The notes beneath the pieces were generated by a model. It searched no databases. It was not told where the DNA came from and was given only the letters and a program-made list of their open reading frames with translations. Shown piece after piece: positions 36,392-45,196 of a stretch of DNA of 64,000 nucleotides. The DNA is from Pantoea alfalfae (GTDB lineage: Bacteria > Pseudomonadota > Gammaproteobacteria > Enterobacterales > Enterobacteriaceae), in the NCBI RefSeq assembly GCF_019880205.1, contig NZ_CP082293.1, positions 171,470 to 235,469 on the forward strand, read 5' to 3'. Numbering within the stretch: position 1 is the first letter of the stretch; every line of letters begins with the position of its first letter. Made by a program: the position numbers and the translations under genes.

Positions 36392-36844
36392 ATGATAACG
36401 GTCGAAAAAGCAGATCCTCGCTCAGCAGAGTCACAACTTCTGGTAAGTAAACTGTCAGCTAAGCTTGCGGCGATTACTGGTGATGGCGGCAACAGTAACT
36501 TCACCATGGACTCTTTGAATGATATGAGATCGCTTTGGGTAATTGCCAGAAACGACAAGGGCAGAGCAGTAGGGTGTGGTGCAATCAGACCGTTAACCGG
36601 ACATATTGCCGAACTTAAAAGGATGTTCTCAGATCGTAGTTCCCCGGCTATTGGTGGTGCTTTGCTCACTTTCCTGGAAAACGCTGCCCTTAGTGTGGGT
36701 TATAGCCAAATCTGGCTTGAAACGCGTTCTGTTAACCATAAGGCTGTAAATTTTTATCTGAGAAAGGGTTATGAACGGATTGATAATTATGGACCCTACA
36801 TTAATCGCAAAGAGGCGGTGTGCTTTGCGAAAATCCTGAAATGA
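36392..36844 (+). CDS. GNAT-family N-acetyltransferase
   Basis: A 150-residue acetyltransferase. GCGAIRPLTGHIAELKRMFS with the conserved strand 4 core, then GGALLTFLENAA in place of the usual pyrophosphate loop, and LETRSVNHKAVNFYLRKGYE with the family Asn and Tyr follow the GNAT order. The acyl-CoA loop (usually RGxGxG/A) is altered to SPAIGG, which may affect activity. It resembles PhnO/YesJ-like enzymes. The start at 36392 has AAAGGG upstream. It is convergent with the Lrp-type gene, three bases apart. Confidence 0.85.
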   Translation: MITVEKADPRSAESQLLVSKLSAKLAAITGDGGNSNFTMDSLNDMRSLWVIARNDKGRAVGCGAIRPLTGHIAELKRMFSDRSSPAIGGALLTFLENAALSVGYSQIWLETRSVNHKAVNFYLRKGYERIDNYGPYINRKEAVCFAKILK

Positions 36845-36847
36845 TAT

Positions 36848-37321
36848 TTATTCAGGGGTTTTCTTAATCGGATAAGTGACGAGTGGTTTGATTTCTTTAA
36901 GCACAAACATGCTCTGCATTTCTTTGATGCCTGGCAATCTGCGTACCACTGACATGGCAAAATCAGCATAAGAGTCCAGATCTGATGCTACAACCTGTAG
37001 CAGAAAGTCGGCATCCCCTCCGATGCTATAACAGGCAACCACATCCTCCAGCGCGGTCACTTCTTCTTCAAATTTTCTGGCCTCCGCCTCACTATGACTG
37101 TCAATGACGACCCGAATGAAAACCATCACACCCAGACCAATTTTTTTGCGATCAAGAACCGCACGGTAGCCCTGAATAACTTCATCTTCTTCGAGCTTGC
37201 GGACCTTGCGCCAGCAGGGAGAAGCTGACAGGTTTATTTTCTCTGCCAGTACCTGGTTAGTGACGCGAGCATCATCCTGTAAAATTTTAAGGATTTTCAT
37301 ATCTGTCAGGCTAAGGGCCAT
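36848..37321 (-). CDS. Lrp/AsnC-family transcriptional regulator
   Basis: A 157-residue regulator with the N-terminal helix-turn-helix (SLTDMKILKILQDDARVTNQ, SASPCWRKVRKLEEDEVIQG) and the C-terminal RAM ligand domain (VACYSIGGDADFLLQVVASD). It matches the small feast/famine regulators that respond to amino acids. The start at 37321 (MALSLTDMK) is preferred over an upstream one. It is divergent from a LysE-family exporter, a standard pair, so it probably activates export of an amino acid when that builds up. Confidence 0.92.
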   Translation of the reverse strand: MALSLTDMKILKILQDDARVTNQVLAEKINLSASPCWRKVRKLEEDEVIQGYRAVLDRKKIGLGVMVFIRVVIDSHSEAEARKFEEEVTALEDVVACYSIGGDADFLLQVVASDLDSYADFAMSVVRRLPGIKEMQSMFVLKEIKPLVTYPIKKTPE

Positions 37322-37474
37322 ATGAGGAAATTCCTTTCTTTTCATAAGCATTAAAGGGTTGTTTTTACCTTAAAAGCGGCATTTAGTAAATGATATAGGT
37401 AACAATTTTCCGCATCATTTCTGCATAATAAATTCACTATCTAAACAGTTATTACACACAGTTTTGGGGGGAGT

Positions 37475-37561
37475 ATGAATCTGCATTTAATCTGTTTTGG
37501 AATTTTTATTTTAAATGGCGCATGGGATACGCCATATTTCTCAGGCACCCATGCAGATTGA
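37475..37561 (+). CDS. Possible 28-residue peptide before the LysE gene
   Basis: MNLHLICFGIFILNGAWDTP and eight more residues are encoded after an unusually strong ribosome site (GGGGGGAG, four bases upstream of the ATG). The N-terminal half is hydrophobic. It lies in the control region between the Lrp gene and the LysE-family exporter, so it could be a leader peptide or a small membrane protein. Chance cannot be excluded. Confidence 0.35.
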   Translation: MNLHLICFGIFILNGAWDTPYFSGTHAD

Positions 37562-37797
37562 GTCATGTGCATCCCGCAGTGTTACATCGATAAAATAACG
37601 GACGGTGCATGGCAGTTAATATCATTAAAACAGGCAAGCTTAATAATGGAGCCAGATACGCGCACCACGGGCAAAAAAGGATTAAAAACAACTAAGGCTA
37701 TTACTGCCTGAGTTACTCCGTTTTCACTCAGGCCAGATATGTTTAAGACATTATATCAAACCGATCTTCCTGAAATTAGATACTAAAAGGAATCATC

Positions 37798-38424
37798 ATG
37801 TCAGATGCCGCTCAGATAATAGCTTATACGGCTGCGCTCGGTTTAGCTGCCGTAATTCCGGGTCCGGGTATGACTGCATTAGTCGCTCGCAGTGTAAGTG
37901 GTGGGGCGGTGACGGGCTTTACGATGCTGGCCGGCCTTATTCTCGGAGACTTAATCTATTTATCTATAGCGGTATTTGGGCTGGCGGTGATCGCTCATAC
38001 CTATACTTCTCTCTTCGCTCTGATTAACTGGGCTGCATCACTCTATCTATGTATGCTGGCATGGAAATTCTGGTGTCACCAGCCTCAGACTATAAACATT
38101 GCCCGGAAAGCGACAAAACGAGAACTGGCTTCAGCCTGGTTTTCAGGGCTGACCATCACGCTGGGAAATCCTAAAACCATCGCTTTTTATCTGGCAATAT
38201 TGCCTCTGGTAATCTCTCTGGATAATGCATCATTGAAGATGTGGGGAGGAATTCTGGTACCGCTAACCGTGATTGTCCTTTTGGGTGTAGGCGCGGTTTT
38301 TATACTTGCTGCGCTCAGAATACGCCACCTTCTCACCAGTGAAAAAGCGCAACGACGCATTTTCCGTGCAGCCGGATTCATTATGATGCTGGCCGCAGTC
38401 GGCATGGTGATAAAGACTTTGTAA
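37798..38424 (+). CDS. LysE/RhtB-family amino-acid exporter
   Basis: A 208-residue inner-membrane protein with six predicted helices. The N-terminal AAVIPGPGMTALVARSVSGG with the proline-glycine motif PGPG, GLILGDLIYLSIAVFGLAVI and the central GLTITLGNPKTIAFYLAILP are hallmarks of the LysE/RhtB family. It exports an amino acid or homoserine-type compound. AAAGGA precedes the start. It is divergent from an Lrp-type regulator that probably controls it. Confidence 0.92.
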   Translation: MSDAAQIIAYTAALGLAAVIPGPGMTALVARSVSGGAVTGFTMLAGLILGDLIYLSIAVFGLAVIAHTYTSLFALINWAASLYLCMLAWKFWCHQPQTINIARKATKRELASAWFSGLTITLGNPKTIAFYLAILPLVISLDNASLKMWGGILVPLTVIVLLGVGAVFILAALRIRHLLTSEKAQRRIFRAAGFIMMLAAVGMVIKTL

Positions 38425-38487
38425 AAGCCAGCACCTCAGGGCCAGAAGAGGATTCTGCAACACATCAGATGCATCTGAGTTGACTCG

Positions 38488-38958
38488 TCATTCACAACGC
38501 TCAGCACAACATAAATAGCATCCTTGTTTCGCATTATGTATCTGGATATAACTCACCTGTGAATCGCTAAACAAAAGGCCTATGAGGTTTTCAGCAAGTT
38601 TCCCTTCAGCTATGTCTGCCACTATTAAAAAATGTTCCTTGTTAAAGGCCCGCAGTGACAGAATTCTGCTTTGCATCACTTCGGGTAAGGCATTCAGGTA
38701 AATGCCTTGTCGGGTGCATCCCTCCCAGACATAAATCGCATGAGTGCCAAAAAAGGGGGAGTCTGCAGGCTGATAGATGTGATTGATCAGCAGAGCGGTT
38801 TCACCGACGGGGATATCACACAATGAGATACGGTCAGGATAACCCGGATAGCACTCTACCGTTTGTCGTATAGCATTATGATTTTTCAGATAGCTTTCGT
38901 TTTGTTCAAAAAGATGAGCAAGCGGCTCGGCTTTCAGGCCGGAGATTTTGTATTTCAT
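38488..38958 (-). CDS. DUF1203-domain protein
   Basis: A 156-residue soluble protein. MKYKISGLKAEPLAHLFEQN, CYPGYPDRISLCDIPVGETA, IYVWEGCTRQGIYLN, LPEVMQSRILSLRAFN and IQIHNAKQGCYLC follow the DUF1203 family in order. The conserved Cys of PGYPCR is replaced by Asp. The function of the family is not known. The start at 38958 has AGGGG upstream; the longer frame adds 42 residues of other character. Convergent with the LysE gene. Confidence 0.85.
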   Translation of the reverse strand: MKYKISGLKAEPLAHLFEQNESYLKNHNAIRQTVECYPGYPDRISLCDIPVGETALLINHIYQPADSPFFGTHAIYVWEGCTRQGIYLNALPEVMQSRILSLRAFNKEHFLIVADIAEGKLAENLIGLLFSDSQVSYIQIHNAKQGCYLCCAERCE

Positions 38959-39223
38959 AATGACCCCTGTGGTTTCCATCGCTACACCGCGAGTCATTAC
39001 GTTATCGAATATCCTGGGGCAAAACTCGCCGTTTTCGGTCCGGGGAATCAGTGACAAAAACTTTGGTCGTCGCACGTGTTGCAATCATTAGCCACTGAAC
39101 CTCAAAACACCCTATTTTTTCTCCTCCATACCTGTTCTCTGATTGGTACCTCGGAGAAAGATCGCTGAATCCGACCCGTTAACGACATGCCCATCACATA
39201 AACGAAAACAGATGAATACTTTT

Positions 39224-39239
39224 TGTGACAACTAACACA
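39224..39239. promoter_or_regulatory. CRP-like site upstream of the MFS gene
   Basis: TGTGACAACTAACACA has the left half of a CRP site and a TCACA-like right half with one change. It lies about 150 bases before the MFS start, where catabolite control would act. Confidence 0.35.
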
Positions 39240-39303
39240 ACCTGATTACATCGGCAGGCAGAGGTAAGATTTTATCGTGATAATAGTTTACTCCGTACAT
39301 TTC

Positions 39304-39322
39304 TGTTGTACATAGTACAACA
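39304..39322. promoter_or_regulatory. Perfect palindrome upstream of the MFS gene
   Basis: TGTTGTACATAGTACAACA has 8-base arms that match exactly around ATA. The TTGTAC-GTACAA core is of the kind bound by GntR/FadR-type sugar-acid regulators such as DgoR. No regulator is adjacent. It is 51 bases before the start codon, close to the expected promoter, which suits a repressor. Confidence 0.7.
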
Positions 39323-39372
39323 ACACGGTTTCTCCACTGCCCTAAATCGATGACAAAATTGTGAGGATTATC

Positions 39373-40713
39373 ATGTCTGAGAAACAGCACATCACGACAT
39401 TCTCTGCCGATATTGAGCAGCAGACCGTTAAGAAGGTGGTCTGGCGCATTTTGCCCTTTCTGATTGTCTGTTATCTGATTGCCATCATCGACCGCGGCAA
39501 CATCGGAATGGCTTCATTACAGATGAACGAAGATTTAGGGTTGTCGAAAGCGGTATTTGGTTTTGCAAGCAGCCTGTTTTTCGTGGGTTACTTCCTGTTT
39601 GAAGTTCCCAGTAACCTCGCCATGCAGAAAATTGGCGCAAAGATTTGGATCTCTCGCATCATGGTATCGTGGGGCATTATTTCGGTCTGTACTGCTTTTG
39701 TTGAAAGTGCCAATACGCTCTACGTACTGCGCTTTTTACTGGGTGCAGCCGAGGCAGGCTTTTTCCCTGGCGTGATTCTTTATCTGACTTACTGGATCCC
39801 GGGCAAGTACCGTGCGCGTGTGATTGCAACCTTCATGGTGGCAATCCCGGCAGCGAACTTTATAGGGTCGCCTATCTCCGGCCTGATTTTGTCGCTCGAC
39901 GGCTGGTTGGGCATGCGTGGCTGGCACTGGTTATTCATCCTGGAAGGTATTCCGGCGGTGGTTCTGGGGATTGCAGCCTTCTTTTTACTCAGTAATCGTC
40001 CGACTGACGCCAGCTGGTTAAATCAGGAACAAAAAGCGTGGCTGAGTACAACTATTCAGGCAGAAAACGAGAAGAAAAAAGCGATTGGTCATATCTCGCT
40101 ATGGCAGTTACTGCGTCACAAGCATATCTGGGTGATGGCGCTGATTTATGCGGGTGCTTCTGCGGCGGGATCAACGCTGAGCGTCTGGTCTCCGCAACTG
40201 CTGAAATCGTTCGGGCTGGATAACTTCTCCACCGGTTTAGTCAATGCGATTCCTTACGGTCTGGCATCCATTCTGATGGTTGTATGGGGCAGAAGTTCTG
40301 ACCGAAGCGGCGAGCGTCGCTGGCATACCGCATTAACGCTGTTCCTGATTGCGGGTGGTCTGCTCTCCGCCTTTATCACTAACAGCCTGACCGGCAGTGT
40401 TGTCATCCTGTCATTGGTATTAATGGGTGCCTACTCAATGAAAGGACCTTTCTGGGCGCTGGCATCGGGATGGATGTCATCCACTACCACTGCTGCGGGT
40501 CTGGCCGCTATCGGTGCGATGGCGAACCTGATTGGCGGAGGATTAATGGTCAACGTTTACGGCATCATTAATCAGGCGACCGGCAGCCATACGCTGGCAA
40601 TGATGCCACTGGCAATCCTCTGTGGCATCGGCGGTATTGCGGTGCTGGTTATGGGTCGCAGAAAACAGTTAAACATCGAAGTTGACACGCACGCTTCGCC
40701 AGTCAGTAAATAA
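39373..40713 (+). CDS. MFS transporter, anion:cation symporter type
   Basis: A 446-residue 12-helix transporter. IIDRGNIGMASLQMNEDLGL, FFVGYFLFEVPSNLAMQKIG, RFLLGAAEAGFFPGVILYLT and WRDWHWLFILEG-like (GWHWLFILEGIPAV) are the family marks of the ACS (phthalate/tartrate/galactonate) group. It imports an organic acid or sugar acid. The real start is the ATG at 39373 with AGGA upstream, not the GTG at 39361. The preceding palindrome suggests control by a distant GntR-type regulator. The 2-hydroxyacid genes at 44249-45888 might use its substrate, but that is a guess. Confidence 0.9.
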   Translation: MSEKQHITTFSADIEQQTVKKVVWRILPFLIVCYLIAIIDRGNIGMASLQMNEDLGLSKAVFGFASSLFFVGYFLFEVPSNLAMQKIGAKIWISRIMVSWGIISVCTAFVESANTLYVLRFLLGAAEAGFFPGVILYLTYWIPGKYRARVIATFMVAIPAANFIGSPISGLILSLDGWLGMRGWHWLFILEGIPAVVLGIAAFFLLSNRPTDASWLNQEQKAWLSTTIQAENEKKKAIGHISLWQLLRHKHIWVMALIYAGASAAGSTLSVWSPQLLKSFGLDNFSTGLVNAIPYGLASILMVVWGRSSDRSGERRWHTALTLFLIAGGLLSAFITNSLTGSVVILSLVLMGAYSMKGPFWALASGWMSSTTTAAGLAAIGAMANLIGGGLMVNVYGIINQATGSHTLAMMPLAILCGIGGIAVLVMGRRKQLNIEVDTHASPVSK

Positions 40714-41561
40714 CGTAATATCATCTGCAGATGCTGAACATTGCGTCTGCAGGTGAGTCCTTTCAGCGTTACTGACACAAGAGCACTGTTTTGAATAGCC
40801 TTTGAATATTCATCTTTTGATTTTAAGACGTCAGTGGATTAATTGAGCAGAGACGAGATCAGGCTTTCTGTCACAGACTTTCGCTTTGAACGGTAAGTTC
40901 TATTACCTCATCATACAAGTGGGTTTAAAGCCTCGCACCCTCTAAAAGCGATGGCTCAAAGCCTGCATCAGAGCAGGAGTGAAGAGAAAACCCCCGGTGG
41001 GCTGAAACATTCATATTACAACCATCAGGAAGTACATATATTCCATGAGGTAATTTTTAAAATGCGGGTGACATAAAGCAAGCAGGGAAGTATTCGCTAA
41101 GAGAAATTTAGCAAGAGTTTAGGATCAGAAAAACAGGATGCAATCTAAGAAGCACTTCGCTTAAAAGAAGTCTGTCAGGCGTCAATACCTGATGAAAATT
41201 CATGATCACGATTCCCCGCCCGTTGAAGACAGATCCATACCCCTGCACGATCCTCCAGCCTTTCCTTACTAAGGATTTGCAAGGAAACGTTGCTGTTGTC
41301 GCTTCAGACAGGCATGCATTACCTATAACCGTCAAAAACTATTCGGCTATTCCTGTTGATCATGGTGTTATGTCAACGTTCCGATACCCATCAACAATCT
41401 CATGAGCCACTCCTGTCCTCGCTTTCTTAAGGCAGAAATGAGTGGGATATTACTGTATGATGTTGTCCTTCGGATATGTGAGTTGAGTGAAAATACGATT
41501 CACAGCAGTTCATGAACCAGATTATACTTCTAAACCACTCAACCTGAAGGTAACAGCTGAC
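40714..41561. other. AT-rich region upstream of the LuxR-type gene
   Basis: No convincing gene is present. A loose inverted repeat (CTGCAGA at about 40724, TCTGCAG at about 40745) follows the MFS gene and could form a weak terminator. A frame at 41202-41405 encodes 67 residues without recognised pattern or ribosome site. Composition is richer in AT than the flanks. Confidence 0.4.
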
Positions 41562-42254
41562 GTGAAGGATACATACTATAACGACCAAAGGATAAATTCG
41601 TTGATCCAGGAGGAACTGGATGCGTTCTTCGAGGATTACCCGGGTATTATCTATGCATACGCTATTATGAATAAAAAAGACCCTTCGCAGATGCAGATTA
41701 TCAATAACAATCCGGCGTGGTTTGATGTTTACCTTGAAAGAAAATATCAGTTTATCGATCCCGTCATTATCCGCGGCTTGCGCTGCGTTGAAGACTACTT
41801 TTGGGAGAATGAAGTTATTTTGTCAGAAGGTTACAATCTCACCAGGATTTTCAACGAAAGTTTTCAATATAACATATATCGGGGGCAGACATTTCCTCTG
41901 CATGACTACCTGAATAACCTGGTTGTATTATCTGTTATTGGGAAGAAGGATTTCGAGTTTGACATTGATAAACATCGGTCAAAATTCATGAGTTTCCTTA
42001 TTCATCTGCACCAAAAGACGCTCAATCTGTATAGTCAACATCAGCAGAAAAAAAATGCCTTTTTATCACCGCGAGAGCGACAGATTCTTAAGTGGGTCAG
42101 TGACGGGAAAACTTATGCTGAGATTGCTATTATTTTATCCATTGCAGAGCGCACGGTAAAATTCCACATGGGTAATGTAATGAAAAAACTCGGTGTTAAT
42201 AACGCAAGACACGCTATAAAACTTGGCGCAGAACTCCGCTTACTGGAAAACTGA
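41562..42254 (+). CDS. LuxR-family quorum-sensing regulator (EsaR-like)
   Basis: A 230-residue regulator with an N-terminal autoinducer domain (NNPAWFDVYLERKYQFIDPV with the Trp/Tyr/Asp of the acyl-homoserine-lactone pocket) and a C-terminal LuxR helix-turn-helix (LSPRERQILKWVSDGKTYAE, ERTVKFHMGNVMKKLGV). The linker and MGKTYAEIA-like segment resemble EsaR. GTG at 41562 with AAGG upstream fits the length of EsaR-type proteins; a GTG at 41487 would add 25 residues. It faces the synthase gene head to tail-end, 13 bases apart, the convergent order of esaI/esaR. Confidence 0.9.
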   Translation: MKDTYYNDQRINSLIQEELDAFFEDYPGIIYAYAIMNKKDPSQMQIINNNPAWFDVYLERKYQFIDPVIIRGLRCVEDYFWENEVILSEGYNLTRIFNESFQYNIYRGQTFPLHDYLNNLVVLSVIGKKDFEFDIDKHRSKFMSFLIHLHQKTLNLYSQHQQKKNAFLSPRERQILKWVSDGKTYAEIAIILSIAERTVKFHMGNVMKKLGVNNARHAIKLGAELRLLEN

Positions 42255-42267
42255 GCCAGATACTTAT

Positions 42268-42906
42268 TTAAAGATGGCGTAAGTGCTGTAGCTTCTCACG
42301 AAGCCATTCAGAGTGTTTGTCCTTAATGATGATATCCTCAATGACGCTACTGTTAGCAGGCATAAAAATATAGTAGATAACTTCTCCTTTTTCAGAAATC
42401 CCTTTTTGAATGACCTCTGTTTTCCAGTTGGCGTGGCGAAATATGGCATACATGCCGCGACTGACCACTGCGTACATCCCTGAATATTTCTTCTTCATGC
42501 AAAAAATAATCATTGCAAGAAATAATGCTTTACTGGCGGGTAAACCATCCAGTTTTGCAGCATCACGTCTTTCTTTGTCTAAAAACAGGCGAGTAATTTC
42601 ACAGCAGGGAATATCTGTAGGGAGACTACATACACCTGAGAAATATTTATGGAAAATTTCGCTCATCATCGTCGGCTGCGTCGAGTCTATGAATCGTGCG
42701 CCGCATAGCAATTTACCGGCGTGCATACCCAGTAAGTAAGTTGTGTTTTTGTTATCGAAAAGGTCCTTTTCCATACCGTCAATGCATTCGACCTCCCAGT
42801 CGAGCCGATCCCGAAATGTTTTTCTTCTCAGCCGGTATAACTCATTCGCTTGTTCAACCGACAATTCATCATAATCACGCAAAAAAAAATCAATAGCAGA
42901 ACTCAT
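42268..42906 (-). CDS. Acyl-homoserine-lactone synthase (LuxI family, EsaI-like)
   Basis: A 212-residue enzyme that makes an N-acyl homoserine lactone from SAM and acyl-ACP. Conserved residues are visible: Arg, Phe and Trp in LRRKTFRDRLDWEV, the Asp pair in DGMEKDLFD, Arg in GARFIDS, and Glu-x-x-Arg in CEITRLFLD. AISHK-like helices follow (SKALFLAMIIFC). Chain-length choice cannot be read, though Ser/Thr in LPTDIPC may bear on it. It is convergent with the LuxR-type regulator, and a lux-box-like dyad lies at its promoter. Confidence 0.93.
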   Translation of the reverse strand: MSSAIDFFLRDYDELSVEQANELYRLRRKTFRDRLDWEVECIDGMEKDLFDNKNTTYLLGMHAGKLLCGARFIDSTQPTMMSEIFHKYFSGVCSLPTDIPCCEITRLFLDKERRDAAKLDGLPASKALFLAMIIFCMKKKYSGMYAVVSRGMYAIFRHANWKTEVIQKGISEKGEVIYYIFMPANSSVIEDIIIKDKHSEWLREKLQHLRHL

Positions 42907-42943
42907 TAACTCCCCCTAAATAATCACATGATGAAACTATCAC

Positions 42944-42972
42944 CCCTGCCCTTAAGGACAGCTTTTATTATA
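42944..42972 (-). promoter_or_regulatory. Lux-box-like dyad and -10 box of the synthase gene
   Basis: CCCTGCCCTTAAGGACAGCT (42944-42963) is a near-perfect 20-base dyad of the lux-box type (CTG-N10-CAG). A -10 box TATAAT on the minus strand is at 42967-42972, just upstream, so the dyad covers the transcription start. A regulator bound there would block transcription, like EsaR without its ligand. A lone half-site (ACCTGTACGAT) lies beside it at about 42973-42983. Confidence 0.6.
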
Positions 42973-43434
42973 TCGTACAGGTCTTATAATAAAAATGTGC
43001 CTGACTGCTTAGCACTTTCAATGCATAGCGGTCAGGCGGTCAAAGACCAATGCAACACCAGGGAAAACCACGCAAGATTATGTGATTTTTAAAGTCTTGC
43101 GTACAGAGTGCAAAAAGCATTCAAATAATAAAAATACCAGAATACGAAATAAGTCAAATAACCATCATTAATTTATTGCCCCTTAGTGTTTTAAGGGGCA
43201 AAATTTCCTGTTCAGTTACTCCAGTCAAGTAATGGATGTAAAAATACGCATTAAGCTAGCAACATTGCTCTTCATTTGATAGCTACTGCAGTGAGTCTGT
43301 CTGAAAGCACTTCAGTGGTTAGCCTGCCAGCGTTATCATAAGTAGTGATGAGTTAATAATATCGTTTTTTTAACTTCTTATTTTCAATTTATATAATTTT
43401 CCATATTTTAAGAGCGCTTATGGTGATTCTGAGA

Positions 43435-43673
43435 TCACCTGACTATGCAGGCATTATTAGTCTGCTGACAGTTATTCATTTTTTTCCGCACATGAAGAAT
43501 ATCTTTGAACCCCTTTTCTTTCAGGTATTCATCCTTAATGCGGCCTTCGACGTTTCCATCAAACTCATATTGCTTTGGCTCACCAGCTAAATTAAGCGTA
43601 ACTTAATATCAAGCTTAAAGGCCATGGCTCGTCGCGTGGAAAATAAATTCAGGCTCTGAAAGTTATCTGTCAT
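43435..43673 (-). pseudogene. Small protein of unknown family, frameshifted
   Basis: The minus strand encodes MTDNFQSLNLFSTRRAMAFK followed by LDIKLRL. After a one-base shift near 43606 it continues with NLAGEPKQYEFDGNVEGRIK and DEYLKEKGFKDILHV up to a TGA at 43435. The joined protein would have about 80 residues, charged and soluble. The composition of the joined parts is coherent, but no family is recognised and the start has no good ribosome site. Confidence 0.35.
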
Positions 43674-43909
43674 GAGGCGGTTTTTTGTTTTTCATCTGGA
43701 TGTGGCATCCTCTCATCGTTATTGCCGACAGGGACCCGTACTGAGGTTATCCTGCCCTGAGCGAATGGCTCGCGGCAGGATCGAATCTAATAGCTAAGCA
43801 TCAACTTCAACAGGCATTTTCGTTAAAACTGTCACGTGCCATAAAGTCAGGGGATGCTTAATGGTTCAAACTCTCAGCCTGCAGACCTCATTAAAAAGGA
43901 ATTTGTGAC

Positions 43910-44020
43910 GTGATTGACTTCATACGCTTGAGTGAGCGCTACAAGCAGCTCGACGACTTAATCCCTCATTCGGAAAAAGTCCGCGAAGTTGACGTCAACG
44001 GGTTATATCAGGATTTATGA
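43910..44020 (+). CDS. Short frame of 36 residues, possibly a truncated gene
   Basis: GTG at 43910 follows AAAAAGGA at a good distance. The product has no recognised motif (ERYKQLDDLIPHSEKVREVD) but a protein-like composition. It may be the N-terminus of a lost gene. Chance is possible. Confidence 0.25.
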   Translation: MIDFIRLSERYKQLDDLIPHSEKVREVDVNGLYQDL

Positions 44021-44248
44021 GTCTGAAAAATGTGTAAATGAAATCCCGATCGTATACCAGGGTGGTGGAGTCAATTCTGATTTGTTATCAGTCTGACTTC
44101 AGCTGTTCGCTAAAAGCAGAAACGCATTATTTATAACCCCCTGGCATCAATGATAGCTTCTTAACGCTTTTAGTGATTGCAGAGACTCAAATCTGTAAAA
44201 ATGCCGACTACATAGCGATAAAGCCTGTTAGTCGGCTACAGAGATGGC

Positions 44249-45196
44249 TCAGGACACCGCGCTTTCATTTTTCAGAGATTCCAGAACGTTCAGAATATTA
44301 CTGGCCGCCACCGTACCCATCTTCACGTAGGAGTTGTCACTGACGCCGCCAATGTGGGGCGACAGAATCACATTCTCAACATGCTGCCAGATATGCGGTG
44401 CCGTCAGAGGTTCAGTGGGGAAACTATCCAGTGCGGCCCAGGCGACGGTGCCATTGTTCAGTGCAGCTAAAAGCGCGTCATCATCAATAAGACCGCCGCG
44501 TGCCGTGTTTACCAGAATGGCGCCTTTTTTAAACAACGCCAGTTTCTCTGCATTAATCATCTGGCGTGTCTGTCCGGTCAGCGGGCAGTGCAGCGAAATG
44601 ATGTCTGCCTGTTGCAGCAGGTCGTCAAGTGAGGCGGACTCACACTCATCAGGAAAGGTTTTTGCAAAAGGATCATAGGCGAGCACCTTCATACCAAACG
44701 CCCGCCCAATGCGGGCAACGCGACCGCCAATTGCACCAAGCCCGACCAGACCCAGGGTTCTGCCTTCCAGCTCCACAGATTTATGCGTGGATTTGTCCCA
44801 GTGCCCATGACGCATGCGCTGATCCAGCGTTATCACGGATTTGGCGCAGGCCAAAATCATCGCCCAGGTATGCTCGGCTACAGCGGCTGCGTTGGCACCC
44901 GGCGCAGACTGCACACGAATATCGCGTGCCGCGGCTGCCTGTTGATCGATAACGTCAATACCGCTGCCGTGTTTGGAAATCACGCGCAGGGCAGGCGCAG
45001 CATCCATGATGCGGGCATTAATTTTTCCGTAACGAACAATTATCGCTACCGGATTATGCTGCTGGCAGAGTCTGAACAGGGTATCTTCGTCCGGCTGTTT
45101 GCCTGCATAAACCAGGCTGAACGCGTTCAGCAGGCTGACTGCCTGCGGAGCCAGATCGCTGGCCGTGACCAGAATGACGGGAAGTTGGGTTGTCAT
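44249..45196 (-). CDS. D-2-hydroxyacid dehydrogenase (SerA-like)
   Basis: A 315-residue NAD-dependent dehydrogenase. SKHGSGIDVIDQQAAAARDI, the cofactor loop GLVGLGAIGGRVARIGRAFG, HCPLTGQTRQMI, the Arg in VNTARGGLIDDDAL and the catalytic His in LSPHIGGVSDNSY are in the right order. The acidic partner (usually Glu in DVFxxEP) is in DSFPTEP. No ACT domain follows, so it is not the regulated serine enzyme. The start at 45196 overlaps the stop of the RraA-like gene (ATGA), so the two are coupled. It may oxidise a sugar-acid intermediate made available by the RraA-like enzyme. Confidence 0.9.
   Translation of the reverse strand: MTTQLPVILVTASDLAPQAVSLLNAFSLVYAGKQPDEDTLFRLCQQHNPVAIIVRYGKINARIMDAAPALRVISKHGSGIDVIDQQAAAARDIRVQSAPGANAAAVAEHTWAMILACAKSVITLDQRMRHGHWDKSTHKSVELEGRTLGLVGLGAIGGRVARIGRAFGMKVLAYDPFAKTFPDECESASLDDLLQQADIISLHCPLTGQTRQMINAEKLALFKKGAILVNTARGGLIDDDALLAALNNGTVAWAALDSFPTEPLTAPHIWQHVENVILSPHIGGVSDNSYVKMGTVAASNILNVLESLKNESAVS

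Larger units (their letters stand above)
42984..44248. other. AT-rich region with gene debris
   Basis: Over 1.2 kb without an intact recognised gene. It contains the hairpin TTGCCCCTT/AAGGGGCAA (43176-43201), a second dyad CGCAAGA/TCTTGCG (about 43072-43102), the frameshifted small gene at 43435-43673 and a short frame at 43910-44020. GC content is lower than in both flanks. This is consistent with an old insertion or deletion site next to the quorum-sensing genes. Confidence 0.45.

Noticed and set aside
41202..41405. Plus-strand frame of 67 codons upstream of the LuxR-type gene
   Set aside because: No ribosome site and no family pattern. Left as part of the non-coding region.
43176..43201. 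Strong hairpin TTGCCCCTT/AAGGGGCAA as a terminator
   Set aside because: No T run on either strand next to the stem and no gene ends nearby, so the terminator call is not supported.
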